Below are positions 49,898 to 60,384 of a DNA stretch of 64,000 nt, one piece after another (positions within the stretch are counted from its first letter, which is position 1; every line of letters begins with the position of its first letter). The stretch comes from Buttiauxella izardii (GTDB lineage Bacteria > Pseudomonadota > Gammaproteobacteria > Enterobacterales > Enterobacteriaceae), in contig NZ_QZWH01000031.1 of the NCBI RefSeq assembly GCF_003601925.1, forward strand, positions 19,858 to 83,857, given 5' to 3'. The notes under the pieces were generated by a model. It saw only the letters and a program-made list of their open reading frames with translations. It searched no databases and was not told where the DNA came from. Position numbers and translations under genes: made by a program.

Positions 49898-50812
49898 CTA
49901 AAATTGAGAGGAGTTATCATCCGTACTCTGTAGCCGATTTTCTTCGTCAATGAGCAGATCAGACATCGGCTGTTTGACGCTTTCACCGGACGGAGTGATA
50001 GGGGACATAAACCACTTGCTATATAATTTATCGAATTGTCTTGAGGTAAACAGGGTTTTTATTTCCTCATCGATAATATCTTTCATATTATATGCATCTT
50101 TGGAGACGACCAGCCCGTAAGATAAAGTTTCACCGAAACCTTCGGGACTCATTTGATAGTTTTCTCTGTCGGGAATATCAACCAGTTTGCCACGAATGAT
50201 AATGTCATCGGTTAAGAATGCAGAAATGTGGTTTTCTGCCAGTAAATTAAAACCTTCATTGAAGTCTCTGACTAATTTAACTGAAATGGAATAATTAAAC
50301 TCTTTATTCATTTTTGCGAGTGCAATGGCAGATGTGCCGCCACTAATGGCGCCAACGGTATGTCCCGCTAACATTTCTTCATGATTAATATTGTCAGATT
50401 TCTTCGTCAGATAATTCATTTTGGTGTAAAGCCAGGGAATGGAAAAACTCACGAGTTTGTTACGTTGCCCTGAGTTAGCGGCGACTGCGCAGAGGATATC
50501 CGCCTGATGGTGTGCGATAACGTCGAAACGGGCGGCAGTGGGGACTTTCTTCCACGTTACATTGATATCCGTTTTGTATCGCTGCTTCAGGTTTTCGACG
50601 ACATCCAGACAGAGGTCAATCGCCATTCCTGTCGGTTGTCCATTTAACTGCCATGAGATAGGTTTGGTGTTATCAACCCAGGCGAGCGTGATATTTTGAG
50701 TTTTGAGAATTTTATCGAGTACGGGATCGGCAATAGCATTTTCACTAAATAGCACCATGGCTGCCAACATAAATGCACCAATCGTTTTACAATAAGTCAA
50801 ATGACTAAACAA
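49898..50812 (-). CDS. Orphan periplasmic solute-binding protein (family 3, amino-acid type)
   Basis: A 304-residue secreted protein with a TTG start at 50812 preceded by GGGGG; the next in-frame ATG (50770) would cut the signal peptide short. The signal peptide ends near AIA-DP. The mature part follows the glutamate/aspartate-type binding-protein pattern: ITLAWVDNTKPISWQLNGQPTG, GMAIDLCLDVV, a second-lobe GHTVGAISGGTSA and AFLTDD. No permease or ATPase gene is adjacent; the next gene is a divergent SulP transporter. It may serve a distant transporter or act as a sensor ligand. The acidic C-terminal tail of about 30 residues is unusual. The ligand is unknown. Confidence 0.75.
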   Translation of the reverse strand: MFSHLTYCKTIGAFMLAAMVLFSENAIADPVLDKILKTQNITLAWVDNTKPISWQLNGQPTGMAIDLCLDVVENLKQRYKTDINVTWKKVPTAARFDVIAHHQADILCAVAANSGQRNKLVSFSIPWLYTKMNYLTKKSDNINHEEMLAGHTVGAISGGTSAIALAKMNKEFNYSISVKLVRDFNEGFNLLAENHISAFLTDDIIIRGKLVDIPDRENYQMSPEGFGETLSYGLVVSKDAYNMKDIIDEEIKTLFTSRQFDKLYSKWFMSPITPSGESVKQPMSDLLIDEENRLQSTDDNSSQF

Positions 50813-51111
50813 ATGAAAACCCCCATTTATTAAAATGGCTAAAAATGAATAATTTTATAGTGAATTAGAAATGAACATCCTTACTATAATATCTTTGAAG
50901 TGGGTTGCCTAATATTAGTCATTTAGGTTTTATCCATTTTTACTATTTGCCACGTATTTATTCATGAAGTACTGCCCCTCTCGCCGTGCAACGAGATCAT
51001 GCACTCGAAAAGAGACAGAGATCACATTAATTAGCATCCTTACTATCGTCTCTGTACAATCACGCCTGCTCAATCAAATCAATATTAAAACAAACCTGCA
51101 AAGACGAAATT
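50813..51111. promoter_or_regulatory. Divergent control region between the binding-protein gene and the SulP gene
   Basis: About 300 AT-rich bases without a gene. The 12-mer CATCCTTACTAT occurs twice in direct orientation, at 50876-50887 and 51035-51046, the first as part of TACTATAAT, a good -10. No known operator was recognised. Confidence 0.4.
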
Positions 51112-52602
51112 ATGACCACAACTCAAACTGAAACACATCGCCGGGAAAATTCTCTCGCCTATGTTTTGCGCAGTCCTCGGTTACTGGCGCGCGAATCCCT
51201 GGCGGGGATAGTGACAGCGTTAGCGCTTGTTCCGGAGATCATCTCATTTTCGGTGATTGCCGGTGTTGATCCAAAAGTTAGCCTGGTAGCCTCCATCGTA
51301 TTGTGCATTTCGATGTCATTCCTGGGTGGACGTCCCGCGATGGTGACCGCTGCGGCGGGCTCGGTTGCACTAGTAATTGGGCCAATGGTGCATCTGCATG
51401 GCGTCGAATACATTTTCCCAGCCGTACTGCTGGCGGGCTTAATCCAGATTTTATTTGGTGTCACCGGGCTTGCGCGCATGATGCGTTATATCCCGCTGTC
51501 CGTGATGACGGGCTTTGTGAACGCCCTGGGGATTTTGATTTTCTTCGCTCAGGTGCCGCATATCTGGGGTAACAATCCGCTGGTCTGGGGGCTGTTTGCC
51601 CTGACGTTGCTGATCGTATTGTTCCTGCCGCGCGTATTCAAAATGGTTCCTTCTCCGCTGGTGGCGATTTTGATCGTTACCGCGTTGTGCATTGGAATGG
51701 GGTTCTCGGTGCCGACGGTGGGGGAATCCGGGCCGATGGCGGCGGGTTTGCTTGGCTTGACGGAACTTTTGGTGCCACTCAATTTCGACACCTTACGCAT
51801 TATCTGGCCGTGTGCCTTGAGTATCGCTTTCGTTGGTTTAATGGAATCTTTGCTGACCGCCAAACTGGTTGATGAACTAACGGATACTCCTTCGAGCAAG
51901 CGTCGTGAATGCTGGGGCTTAGGCGTTTCGAATATTTTTGCCGGTTTCTATGGTGGCATTGCGGGCTGCGCAATGATTGGCCAGACCATGGTGAATGTGG
52001 AACTGGGCAAAGGGCGCACACGAGTTTCAACTCTGGCGGCGGGATTAGTGCTGCTGTTGCTGGTCACGGGGTTAAGTGAGTTGATGGCGAAGATCCCGAT
52101 GGTTGTTTTAGCGGGAATCATGGTGATTGTTGCGGTTAAAACACTCAACTGGCACAGCGTGAAACCAGCCACGTTAAAGCGGATACCGTTGCCAGAAACG
52201 CTGGTGATGGTAACGACCGTCGCAGTCACCGTCGCGACTGGAAACCTTGCGCTGGGTGTGGTCGGCGGCGTTATCTTTGCCATGATTTTGTTTGCCCGCA
52301 GGATTGCCCATGTGGTGCGCGCTGAAAGAACACTATCAGATGATGGAAAATCCGTGCGTTATACAGTGACCGGGCCGCTATTTTTTGCCAGCAGCAATGA
52401 CTTGTTCGAGCATTTTCGTTATGCCGATGATCCACAAAAAGTGATTATTGATTTATCTCAGGCGCAAATCTGGGATGTTTCAACAGTTGCCGTGCTGGAC
52501 GCCATCGAAACTCGCTATCAACGCTATGAAATTCAGGTCGAAATTGTCGGGCTGGATTTGCGCAGTAGTGATTTCCACGAGCGTTTAAGCGGTAAAATCT
52601 AA
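51112..52602 (+). CDS. SulP-family inorganic anion transporter with STAS domain
   Basis: A 496-residue protein. Residues 1-395 are membrane-embedded SulP/SLC26 type, with ALALVPEIISFSVIAGVDP, the sulfate-transporter block FLGGRPAMVTAAAGSVALVIGP and a central LMESLLTAKLVDELTDTPSSKRRE. The C-terminal STAS domain (about 410-496) contains VIIDLSQAQIWDVSTVAVLD, where a phosphorylatable serine is usual. Members carry sulfate, bicarbonate or dicarboxylates; the substrate cannot be told here. The central QTMVNVELGKGRTRVSTLAAG resembles the SulP subgroup found in Bacillus YbaR. AAGACGAA is a poor ribosome-binding site. Confidence 0.86.
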   Translation: MTTTQTETHRRENSLAYVLRSPRLLARESLAGIVTALALVPEIISFSVIAGVDPKVSLVASIVLCISMSFLGGRPAMVTAAAGSVALVIGPMVHLHGVEYIFPAVLLAGLIQILFGVTGLARMMRYIPLSVMTGFVNALGILIFFAQVPHIWGNNPLVWGLFALTLLIVLFLPRVFKMVPSPLVAILIVTALCIGMGFSVPTVGESGPMAAGLLGLTELLVPLNFDTLRIIWPCALSIAFVGLMESLLTAKLVDELTDTPSSKRRECWGLGVSNIFAGFYGGIAGCAMIGQTMVNVELGKGRTRVSTLAAGLVLLLLVTGLSELMAKIPMVVLAGIMVIVAVKTLNWHSVKPATLKRIPLPETLVMVTTVAVTVATGNLALGVVGGVIFAMILFARRIAHVVRAERTLSDDGKSVRYTVTGPLFFASSNDLFEHFRYADDPQKVIIDLSQAQIWDVSTVAVLDAIETRYQRYEIQVEIVGLDLRSSDFHERLSGKI

Positions 52603-52734
52603 AGCCAGTTATTTTGTGCTATATCGGCATGGATGAGGATTAGATGACAAAACTGTGAATCTGCCGTTACTTTTAGAAGCTCATGACTGCTAGATTAGTT
52701 TTAGTTCCAGAGTGAAACGGAGGTGCCAGAAAGT

Positions 52735-52851
52735 TTGAAACTGATCCTCGATAGTAAACTGGTGGAGTGCGTGGTGTAATTGTTTGCCACGATACTCTTA
52801 GGTGTATGCCATATTGAAACGCTTGAAGAAGCGAAAAAATTTGCCAGATAA
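52735..52851 (+). pseudogene. Possible broken small gene (unrecognised)
   Basis: After a strong GGAGG (52719-52723), a TTG at 52735 opens a frame of 14 codons (ends LVECVV), stops with TAA at 52777, and stays open in the same frame for 23 more codons ending HIETLEEAKKFAR at 52851. The second half looks like a helical coding tail. A terminator follows 19 bases later. One in-frame stop would therefore have split a protein of about 38 residues. I do not recognise the family, and chance is possible. The rest of 52603-52957 shows nothing else. Confidence 0.3.
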
Positions 52852-52869
52852 CTCGTATCACATCTTATA

Positions 52870-52896
52870 AAGGCTGCATTTTTTGCAGCCTTTTTT
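52870..52896 (+). terminator. Rho-independent terminator upstream of the GNAT gene
   Basis: A stem AAGGCTGCA / TGCAGCCTT with a 5-base T loop is followed by a T-run. Confidence 0.88.
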
Positions 52897-52957
52897 CATT
52901 TAATGATGGCAGAATTAATACACAGGATTCGTCATTAATAAATGAAAGGGCATCAGC

Positions 52958-53485
52958 ATGATTACTGCAGCACCTCGCCTGGAAACAGAGCGCTTAGTTC
53001 TTCGGCATTTTACGCTGGAAGATTTCCCCGCTTTAGCGGCCTGCTGGGCAGACCCAGAGATGGTGAAGTTTATCGGTGGTGGGCAACCGCAAGGGTCGGA
53101 AATGACATGGGGCAGGTTGCTGCGTTATATCGGCCACTGGCAGGCGCTGGGTTACGGTTACTGGGCTGTTTTTGAAAAGGAGAGCGACCGTTATATCGGT
53201 TCCTTTGGTTTTCAGGACGCGCAGCGCGAATTGACTCCGGCACTTGAACTCCCGGAAGCGGGTTGGTCACTGATTCCCGCGGTTCATGGCCTAGGCTATG
53301 CGACTGAAGCGTTGAGCGTGATTTTACAATGGGCTGACCGCGAATTTACCACGCCGGTATGCTGCATTATTGATGATGACAATCATCGTTCTATTCACCT
53401 CGCAGAGCGATTTGGCTTCCAGTTCCAGCACTTTGTCACCTACCACGGTAAGCAAATCAAAATGTTCATCCGCCCCACGCGCTAA
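52958..53485 (+). CDS. GNAT-family N-acetyltransferase (RimJ/RimL-like)
   Basis: A 175-residue protein starting MITAAPRLETERLVLRHFTLEDF, the opening of the Acetyltransf_3 (RimJ-like) group. The acetyl-CoA pyrophosphate loop region is AVHGLGYATEAL. The late block CCIIDDDNHRSIHLAERFGFQ is the beta6-alpha4 region of such enzymes. It may acetylate a protein N-terminus or a small molecule; the substrate is not inferable. AAAGGGCAT precedes the ATG. It lies upstream of pphA on the same strand, with a 55-base gap. Confidence 0.85.
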   Translation: MITAAPRLETERLVLRHFTLEDFPALAACWADPEMVKFIGGGQPQGSEMTWGRLLRYIGHWQALGYGYWAVFEKESDRYIGSFGFQDAQRELTPALELPEAGWSLIPAVHGLGYATEALSVILQWADREFTTPVCCIIDDDNHRSIHLAERFGFQFQHFVTYHGKQIKMFIRPTR

Positions 53486-53540
53486 CGACTGTCTCCCACT
53501 GGTTTATAATTGAGCGATAAGTAAACAAAGTGGGGGGCGT

Positions 53541-54185
53541 ATGTATCAGCGAATTGACGGTGAGCAGTGGCGGCACGTGTTTATTGTCGGTGATTTGCAC
53601 GGCTGCCTTTCCGAGTTTATCAGCCAGCTTAAACAACAACATTTTGATTACCATCAGGATCTCGTTATCTCTGTGGGGGATCTTATCGATCGTGGCGCAA
53701 ACAGCGCAGGTTGCCTGGCGCTGCTTGATAGCAAGTGGTTCAGAGCGGTGAAGGGCAACCATGAAGCCATGGCGCTGGAGGCGCTCGATGAAGGCGAAGG
53801 GATGCTGTGGCAAATGAACGGTGGGACCTGGTATCAGGAATTGCCTGAAGACGTTCAACAAAATGTGCAACAGGCATTGTTGCATTGCCGTGATTTGCCG
53901 TTAGTTATTGAACTGCATACGCACGATAAGACGCTGGTGATTGCTCATGCTGATTATCCCGCTGCGCATTACAGCTGGAACCAACCCGTTGACGAGCATT
54001 TGCTGGTCTGGAGCCGTTCTCGGTTAAATGAAAATCTGCGTGGTGGCGGTGCGGATATTGACGGGGCTGATGAGTTCTACTTTGGACATACGCCGCTCAA
54101 GGAAGTCAGCCATTTTCACAATCAATATTATATTGATACCGGTGCCGTGTTTGGGAATAAGCTGACGATGGTGCAGGTTCAATAA
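53541..54185 (+). CDS. pphA: PphA-type serine/threonine protein phosphatase
   Basis: A 214-residue metallophosphatase of the PPP/lambda-phosphatase type. The metal and phosphate motifs are GDLHGC, GDLIDRG and GNHE, followed by IAHADYP and FGHTP. The start MYQRIDGEQWRHVFIVGDLHG lacks about six residues of the E. coli PphA N-terminus. In E. coli PphA dephosphorylates phospho-Ser/Thr/Tyr proteins and responds to protein misfolding stress. The gene is followed by convergent yebW and yebV as in E. coli, supporting PphA over the paralogue PphB. GTGGGGGG precedes the ATG. Confidence 0.88.
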   Translation: MYQRIDGEQWRHVFIVGDLHGCLSEFISQLKQQHFDYHQDLVISVGDLIDRGANSAGCLALLDSKWFRAVKGNHEAMALEALDEGEGMLWQMNGGTWYQELPEDVQQNVQQALLHCRDLPLVIELHTHDKTLVIAHADYPAAHYSWNQPVDEHLLVWSRSRLNENLRGGGADIDGADEFYFGHTPLKEVSHFHNQYYIDTGAVFGNKLTMVQVQ

Positions 54186-54199
54186 ATTACGCTGCAAAA

Positions 54200-54391
54200 C
54201 TACAACGAACTAAATTCGTGAGCCGGTCGCCAGAAGCCATCAATAAAGTCTTCCACCGGGAAACAGCCACCATAACGGATCCGTTGCTCATCCATAGCGA
54301 ACAGACATTGATGCTCGGTGTTAAAAACGTCCACCACAATATCTTCACAGCCACCGTCCAGGTAGCAAACAAACAAAACCAACGCAAACAT
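54200..54391 (-). CDS. yebW: YebW, small conserved protein
   Basis: A 63-residue protein nearly identical to E. coli YebW (MFALVLFVCYLDGGCEDIVV, GGCFPVEDFIDGFWRPA). The N-terminus is hydrophobic; three cysteines (in VCYLDGGC and GGCF) plus QCLF could form disulfides or bind metal. The function is unknown. It is convergent with pphA and lies downstream of yebV on the same strand. A different-frame open stretch at 54187-54387 is a shadow. Its conservation of protein sequence at this position is the main evidence. Confidence 0.9.
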   Translation of the reverse strand: MFALVLFVCYLDGGCEDIVVDVFNTEHQCLFAMDEQRIRYGGCFPVEDFIDGFWRPAHEFSSL

Positions 54392-54497
54392 TAACGCCCC
54401 AGGGTTACACCGTTTGGCTTAATTGTAGGAGATGTCACGGGAAGAGGGGTAATCAGACCACTTAATTAACCCGCCTGAGCGACGGGTTCATTTTGGA

Positions 54498-54737
54498 TCA
54501 GGCAAGACGCATGATCCAGGCATCAGATTTTTGGTCGTAATGTTGACGGTAAAGGACAGAATATTCACCATCTAAGACGGCAGGAATACTGGTTTCATCA
54601 TCCCAGGCATCAAGTTGCATGCACAAGTCCGGATCGGATTTACACGGGATACTTAACGTTCGATCCCCCTGTTGCTCGCCATGTAATTCAGCATCGTCAA
54701 TTTCGAAGATGCCTATTCGTACGTTTGTTTTCGTCAT
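54498..54737 (-). CDS. yebV: YebV, small conserved protein
   Basis: A 79-residue protein matching E. coli YebV (78) across its length (VRIGIFEIDDAELHGE, TLSIPCKSDPDLCMQLDAWD, SDAWIMRLA). AAGGAGAG lies just upstream of the ATG. It is soluble and acidic, with two cysteines. The function is unknown; in E. coli it has been reported among sigma-S or stress-responsive small genes. It precedes yebW on the same strand, with a 106-base gap. Confidence 0.92.
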   Translation of the reverse strand: MTKTNVRIGIFEIDDAELHGEQQGDRTLSIPCKSDPDLCMQLDAWDDETSIPAVLDGEYSVLYRQHYDQKSDAWIMRLA

Positions 54738-54849
54738 CTCGCTCTCCTTGGGTCTGGATACATGTGGTATGACCAGTAAGGTCGCCCAATGTAGAGCGTA
54801 GACAAACGTGCAAAAACTGCAAATGATATGGCGATTATTTTTCGTTCAT

Positions 54850-56292
54850 TCAGCCTTTGTGAGCAAACAGTTTTCCATCGCGAACCAAATCGCGCGGATA
54901 ACTGTTTTTCAGGCGTGAACCGACTTTTCTCGCCAGCCCAAGTGGTTGCCCCTGATAAGTGACCACCACTTCGTTAAGTGCTGGAGCCACATCCGGGTAA
55001 ATATCGCGCCCGTGATACCATTCATCAGCTTCCAGTTCCGTCAGGGCATAGGCCAGCGGCGAATCCCCAGGCACAAGGGCGATCACCGCTTCGTGCTGCC
55101 AGCGGTAGCCTTTGTTGTATTGCTCTGCCAGACGTAAACCAATACGTGAAAAACGCACCTGGCCGAAAAGCGGAACAATCTCTTTAGGGAATAACCAAAT
55201 TTCTTTATCACGCAGCCAGAGTTGCTGGTCATCTTGCCAGATGATTCCTGATTGCTTTGCGGCGGCGGTGACTTCAGCGGCTTGCTTGCCGTGAAGCGGC
55301 GTGAACGGGAATTTCCCCACTTTGTAACCCGGAGCAGGGAGTGCTTCAACCGACGCCGTTTTACGCAGACGAGCCACGAAAAAGCCTTCGCAATCATAAA
55401 TCTGTGGGAATACGTGCAAATAACCTTCGGCGGTAATGGCTTTGCCCGCTTCCGGGAAGAGATCGTTCAATGGGGCAATTTCAACCGCATCAGGCCATTC
55501 ATCGAGTAACCACTGGCAAATCTGCTGGTTCTCTTCGCGGTTCAGCGTGCAGGTGGAATAAATCAGTGTGCCGCCTGGGCGCAAGGCATGAAACGCGCTG
55601 GCGATAAGTTCGCGCTGTGTATCGGCAATGCTGGCGGTACTTTCGGGCGTCCAGTTGCGCAGCGCGTCCGGGTCTTTACGCACCACACCTTCGCCGGAGC
55701 AGGGCGCATCCAGCAAAATGGCGTCGAAACATTCTGGTAATGCCGCGCCAAATACCCGGCCATCGAAATGCGTCAGGGCAACATTGCTGATGCCGCAGCG
55801 GCTGATATTGGCATGAAGCACTTTCACCCGGCTGGCGGAGTATTCGTTGGCCAGAATCGCGCCGTGGTTGCCCATACGTGCGGCAATTTGAGTGGTTTTT
55901 GAGCCTGGAGCCGCAGCAACATCCATAATGCGTTCAGGCTGATTGCCATCCGCAAAAAGCGCGGCTACCGGCAGCATGGAGCTGGCTTCCTGAATATAAA
56001 ACAGGCCGCTTAAATGTTCGGCTGTGCTGCCTAAAGGCAAACTCTCTTCATCATCTCGCTCAATCCAGAACCCTTCTGCGCACCACGGAACTGGCGTCAG
56101 ACTCCAGTCATAAGGCGCGACAAGTGTCAGAAAATCGCAGACCGAAATCTTGAGAGTATTAACACGTAGGCTACGGCGCAAAGGGCGTTGGCAATACTCG
56201 ATAAAACTTTCGAGTGTTTGATCTGCCGGGAGTGCATCGCGAATAACATCAAGAAAGGCTTGCGGGAGAAAGGCGGTATGAGTGTGAGCCAC
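54850..56292 (-). CDS. rsmF: RsmF, 16S rRNA m5C1407 methyltransferase
   Basis: From a GTG at 56292 ([15 protein letters not shown]) the protein has 480 residues (E. coli 479); the open frame runs 14 codons further without a match. The SAM site is [11 protein letters not shown]. The two RsmF/RsmB-type catalytic cysteines lie in [10 protein letters not shown] (motif IV) and [12 protein letters not shown] (motif VI). A C-terminal PUA-like region ends in [17 protein letters not shown]. It methylates C1407 in the 30S subunit. No strong ribosome-binding site is seen. It lies 72 bases downstream of letB on the same strand. Confidence 0.95.
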   Translation of the reverse strand: MAHTHTAFLPQAFLDVIRDALPADQTLESFIEYCQRPLRRSLRVNTLKISVCDFLTLVAPYDWSLTPVPWCAEGFWIERDDEESLPLGSTAEHLSGLFYIQEASSMLPVAALFADGNQPERIMDVAAAPGSKTTQIAARMGNHGAILANEYSASRVKVLHANISRCGISNVALTHFDGRVFGAALPECFDAILLDAPCSGEGVVRKDPDALRNWTPESTASIADTQRELIASAFHALRPGGTLIYSTCTLNREENQQICQWLLDEWPDAVEIAPLNDLFPEAGKAITAEGYLHVFPQIYDCEGFFVARLRKTASVEALPAPGYKVGKFPFTPLHGKQAAEVTAAAKQSGIIWQDDQQLWLRDKEIWLFPKEIVPLFGQVRFSRIGLRLAEQYNKGYRWQHEAVIALVPGDSPLAYALTELEADEWYHGRDIYPDVAPALNEVVVTYQGQPLGLARKVGSRLKNSYPRDLVRDGKLFAHKG

Positions 56293-56364
56293 AAAGGAAG
56301 TCCAGGAAAAAATGAGGGCGCTAGTGTAGCACAAACGCCCCGGTGAACCACCGGGGCGCGGGTA

Positions 56365-58998
56365 TTAACGCGGCAGCGCTGTACCCCATTGACGCCATTC
56401 TTTCGGCTCACTTTCCTCTAACAAGAAGTGTTTACCCGTTTCAGCTTTCGGTGCCAGCGGTGTTCCTGGCGGGGTTGCGAAGGCAATACCGCCACGAATG
56501 AACTGGTTGAAGGTGCCGGTTTTCACCACGCCTCCGGTCAGACCAAAATCAAGGCTGTAACCCGACGCCAGCCAGAATACTGAGCTGTCGCGCACCAGAT
56601 GCTGGAAGCGTTTACTGATACGTAATCCGACCATCACGCGGTCAGACAGATTACCCAGCGTTAAACCGGTGACCGTACCCACTTCTACACCACGGAACAG
56701 GACCGGAGTGCCGATGTTTAACGATCCGGCTTCCGGAACTTCCAGCACGATGCTCAGGCCATCAGAATAACGGGAGTCGGTTATCGTCGCTTCTTGCAAT
56801 TCAAAATCACGGCGCGCGGGGCCACGGCCCGGTTCAACGTTGATATACGGCTGAAGAATGGTGTCGAGGTGATCCACGCCTGCTGCGGAAATCTGCGGTG
56901 TCACGACCGAGAAACGAGTGCCGCCGCGAGCAAATGTTTGCACAAACTCAGGATACAGCACCGCCTTGGCTTCGACTTCGCTGCGTGAGGCCGTCAGATT
57001 GAGCGACTCAAGCTGCCCAATGTCGATTCCCAGATAGCGAATTGGCATTCCTGCTGAGAGTTTGCCCGCATCAAAAGTATGCAGGGTGATCTGGCTACCT
57101 ACGGCGCGAGCGGCAGTTTCAGAAGCGTATAACATCCGTTTGTCGCCTTTTTTAAGGCCGACGCTGGCACCGGATAAGTTATCAAAACTGATTGCGCCTT
57201 TCAGGGCACGAGAAAGCGGGGCGGCTTGCACGGTCAGGCCGCTGCCGTTAAGTTGCACGCGCGCACCACCTTCTGCCCAGAACACGCTGTTGGAGGTCAA
57301 CAGGCTGCGATATTCCGGTTTGATATTCACATCAATATCAAAACTGTTGGCGCGAGGGCGAACACTGATAATTTCCCCGACCTGGAATTTACGGTACAGC
57401 ACCACAGAACCGGTCTGGATGTCCGGAAGGGTGGATGCGGTCAGCGTTAATGTGGTGGTTGGTAAATCACTCAGGCTATTTTCAACGGCTTTTTCCAGGT
57501 TGGCATACAGCGGATAACTCTTTTTCATCTCGCCTTTGTTGCCTGGAATAATTCGCACGCCGCCGTTCACCCATTCGCTGGCGCTGGCACCTAAAAACTC
57601 AACGCCATCAATACCGACTTTGACGTCGACTCGGCTGTTAACAACAAATTTGCTGTCGCCTAGTACTAACTTGCGATATTCCGGTTCAATCGCTGCTGAG
57701 AAACTCACCCCTTTTGCTGATAGCGTGCGCTCGAGAATTTGACCCACTTGCACACCATGCAAAATAATCGGCTGGCCCGCATCGATGCCGTAGCTTTCTG
57801 GTGCGGTCAGGTTGAGCGTCAGGACATCAGGCTGCTGCAGCGGTGTTTTATCGCTTGGGAAAACCACGAAATGGTTCTGTGGCTCGCCTTCGCCTGGAAC
57901 CAGTTCAAAGGTACTGCCGGTTAAGAGGCTGCTGAGATTAGGGTTACTGAAGGAGATTTTAGGGCTACGCAATTCAATGCGTGTGCCGCTGCGCATTAAA
58001 TTGACCACGCTTGGATCGACGGTCATTTGCCCCGTCACCGTGCTGCCCGGGTTCAGGTTTAACTTGGTTAGCGTACCGACTTCAAGACCTTGATACATCA
58101 GTGCAGTTGAGCCTGCTTTTAGGCCGCTGCCGCTTGGTAAATCAAGATCGATGATCACGCCTCGCTGGCTGTGTGCCAGGTCTTCGTATAATCCGAACTC
58201 ATCATCAGCTTTGGCTTCCGCAGAGTTTTCTGGTGAGTCAAAGGCAATCGCGCCATTAACCAACGCCGCCAGACTTTCCAGTTGCACTTGTGCGCCGGAG
58301 AGACTGACGTTGGCTTTAACACCCGAGACATTCCAGAACCGACTGCCTTTTTTCACGAGCTTGGCAAAACGGCGATCAACCAGTACATCAATCGTGACGC
58401 CCTGGTTGTTGTTATTGATGGTGTAGTCATACACCCGACCAACTGGAATTTTACGGTAATAGACCAGTGAACCGCTGTTCAGCGATCCTAAATCCGGCGC
58501 GTGAAGATGAATCATCAGCTCGCCGTTGTTGAGGCGATACTTCGGTTGGGTGTCGAGTGCGGTGAAATGATCGTTAGGCTCACCTTTACCGGGCATCATG
58601 CCGATATAGTTGCCGCCAACCAGCGCGTCCAGCCCGGAGACACCCGCCAGTGAAGCTTTTGGCGTCACCAACCAAAACTGGGTATCTTCACGAAGCGCGT
58701 CTTTCATATCGCTTTTGATACTGACTTTCACTTCGATTTTACGCAGATCTTTGCTGAGACTGACGCTCTGCACCGTACCGACCTCAACGCCCTGATAACG
58801 CACAGGCGTGCGCCCGGCAACGATGCCGTCAGCCGATATAAAATCAATGGTCGCAGTCGTGCCGCGTTCTTCCCAGGTCGTCCACATCAGCCAACTGGCA
58901 ATCATCAATGCGATAATTGGCAATAACCAGAAGGGCGAAATACGGCGTTTAGTTTTAATTCGCGCTTCAGTCGGTGAAGCGGGCATTTCCTGACTCAT
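56365..58998 (-). CDS. letB: LetB (YebT), seven-MCE-domain lipid tunnel protein
   Basis: From the ATG at 58998 ([19 protein letters not shown]) the protein has 877 residues, equal to E. coli YebT/LetB. One N-terminal membrane anchor (about residues 24-42, [14 protein letters not shown]) is followed by seven MCE repeats. They are recognisable from recurring pairs such as [62 protein letters not shown] and FRGVEVGTV. Stacked rings form a tunnel spanning the periplasm for lipid transport between membranes. It is made with the integral partner LetA, whose stop overlaps its start by 32 bases. Confidence 0.97.
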   Translation of the reverse strand: MSQEMPASPTEARIKTKRRISPFWLLPIIALMIASWLMWTTWEERGTTATIDFISADGIVAGRTPVRYQGVEVGTVQSVSLSKDLRKIEVKVSIKSDMKDALREDTQFWLVTPKASLAGVSGLDALVGGNYIGMMPGKGEPNDHFTALDTQPKYRLNNGELMIHLHAPDLGSLNSGSLVYYRKIPVGRVYDYTINNNNQGVTIDVLVDRRFAKLVKKGSRFWNVSGVKANVSLSGAQVQLESLAALVNGAIAFDSPENSAEAKADDEFGLYEDLAHSQRGVIIDLDLPSGSGLKAGSTALMYQGLEVGTLTKLNLNPGSTVTGQMTVDPSVVNLMRSGTRIELRSPKISFSNPNLSSLLTGSTFELVPGEGEPQNHFVVFPSDKTPLQQPDVLTLNLTAPESYGIDAGQPIILHGVQVGQILERTLSAKGVSFSAAIEPEYRKLVLGDSKFVVNSRVDVKVGIDGVEFLGASASEWVNGGVRIIPGNKGEMKKSYPLYANLEKAVENSLSDLPTTTLTLTASTLPDIQTGSVVLYRKFQVGEIISVRPRANSFDIDVNIKPEYRSLLTSNSVFWAEGGARVQLNGSGLTVQAAPLSRALKGAISFDNLSGASVGLKKGDKRMLYASETAARAVGSQITLHTFDAGKLSAGMPIRYLGIDIGQLESLNLTASRSEVEAKAVLYPEFVQTFARGGTRFSVVTPQISAAGVDHLDTILQPYINVEPGRGPARRDFELQEATITDSRYSDGLSIVLEVPEAGSLNIGTPVLFRGVEVGTVTGLTLGNLSDRVMVGLRISKRFQHLVRDSSVFWLASGYSLDFGLTGGVVKTGTFNQFIRGGIAFATPPGTPLAPKAETGKHFLLEESEPKEWRQWGTALPR

Positions 58999-60211
58999 GT
59001 GCGTCCCAAAGTAGTCGGCTATCCAGCCATTCGACAGCAAGAATAGTTAAAATAACCGCCGCGCCAAAGTAAAACGCAGCGGGTCCCATAGTAAATGCCA
59101 ATAGCTGATCGCGATTAACCAGCGACATAGTCAGTGAAATAACAAAGAGGTCGAGAATAGACCAACGGCCAATCCAGGTAATAAAGCGTAGCAGTGTTAT
59201 CCGCGTCTTAAGCCCTTTCTCACATTTAAAATGTATGCTCACCAGCAATGAAATCAGCACGATAACTTTAGTAAACGGCACTAGAATACTGGCGATGAAA
59301 ACCACCGCTGCGACCGCCACATTACTGCTGGCGAGGGACAGAATACCGGAAAGAATCGTATCTTCCTGGCGCGAACCATTGACGTAAAGTATTGATATAG
59401 GGAGTAAGTTCGCGGGCAGTAAGAAGACTAATGAGCCGATTAACGCCGCCCAGGATTTTTGCAGGCTATGGCGACGGCGTTCTCGCAACGGCACATGGCA
59501 GCGTGGGCAACGCCCGCGATTATCCGGCACACCAGTGAAATGGCAGCCCAGACACACGCGAAGCTGCGGGTTCCATGCGCGGGGTGGCCTTTGCGGGTAA
59601 AAGCGCGACCACAGCTGTTCCATATTCAAATGAATCAGGGTCAACAGGCTCAGTATCACCAGTGCGATAAACGCCACCAGGCCAACGCCCGGCTGGATAA
59701 ACGCAAACTCGCGTACCTTTATGCAAGCCACACCGATGGCGACCAGATAAATATCCAACATCACCCACTCTTTGAGCTTCTCCAGCATCAGCAATACCGG
59801 GCGCAGATTCATGCCCAAAATATGACCAAAATAGAGATAGGCGATACCGGCAACCAGCGTGGCAGGCGCACCGACGGCACAGAACATCACCATTGCCGCC
59901 GTAAGCGGGTCGCCCTGGCTGGTCATCTGCCAGATGCCCTGGAAAAGGTTGGCGTCAATGCGCGTGCCTAATAAATAGATGCGCACCAACGGCTCGGAAA
60001 AAGCGACCGGCATGAGCAGTAGCATAGCCACCGCCATGGCTGCCAGGCGGGTTAATGACCAGTCGCGTCCATGGTAAACTTTGGCATCACAGCGCGGGCA
60101 ATAAGCGCTCTGGGATGATTTAACCAACGGTAACGAGAAAAGTGTATCGCATTGGGGGCAACGCTGATAACGTGCCTGCGGTACAGCATGGCTAATGGCG
60201 TGTATTTTCAT
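58967..60211 (-). CDS. letA: LetA (YebS), PqiA-family inner-membrane partner of LetB
   Basis: A 414-residue protein of the PqiA family, slightly shorter than E. coli YebS (427). Two zinc-ribbon motifs are clear: CPQC with CPRC near residues 18-45, and CLGC with CPRC near 220-240. Each precedes a bundle of hydrophobic helices, giving the duplicated PqiA layout. It probably loads or unloads lipids at the base of the LetB tunnel. It is first in letA-letB, divergent from msrC over about 170 bases. Confidence 0.95.
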   Translation of the reverse strand: MKIHAISHAVPQARYQRCPQCDTLFSLPLVKSSQSAYCPRCDAKVYHGRDWSLTRLAAMAVAMLLLMPVAFSEPLVRIYLLGTRIDANLFQGIWQMTSQGDPLTAAMVMFCAVGAPATLVAGIAYLYFGHILGMNLRPVLLMLEKLKEWVMLDIYLVAIGVACIKVREFAFIQPGVGLVAFIALVILSLLTLIHLNMEQLWSRFYPQRPPRAWNPQLRVCLGCHFTGVPDNRGRCPRCHVPLRERRRHSLQKSWAALIGSLVFLLPANLLPISILYVNGSRQEDTILSGILSLASSNVAVAAVVFIASILVPFTKVIVLISLLVSIHFKCEKGLKTRITLLRFITWIGRWSILDLFVISLTMSLVNRDQLLAFTMGPAAFYFGAAVILTILAVEWLDSRLLWDAHESGNARFTD

Positions 60212-60384
60212 GTGTCATCGTAAGCAGGGAATACCGTTGGCGCATGGGGGGTATCTCAATGGGTTATGAAATATTCGTTAAGCGTATATTAATTCATGGA
60301 ATGATACACCTTGTGGCATAACGCATTTAATGCTTATTTTACTATGCTATGCAGTTGAGTAAGACAACATACTATGGTCAATCA

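Noticed and set aside
52673..52861. A 62-codon minus-strand frame downstream of the SulP gene
   Set aside because: No ribosome-binding site and no family pattern; the opposite strand has a better gene-like signal.
54187..54387. A 66-codon minus-strand frame overlapping yebW
   Set aside because: Frame-shifted shadow of yebW, which matches a known conserved small protein.
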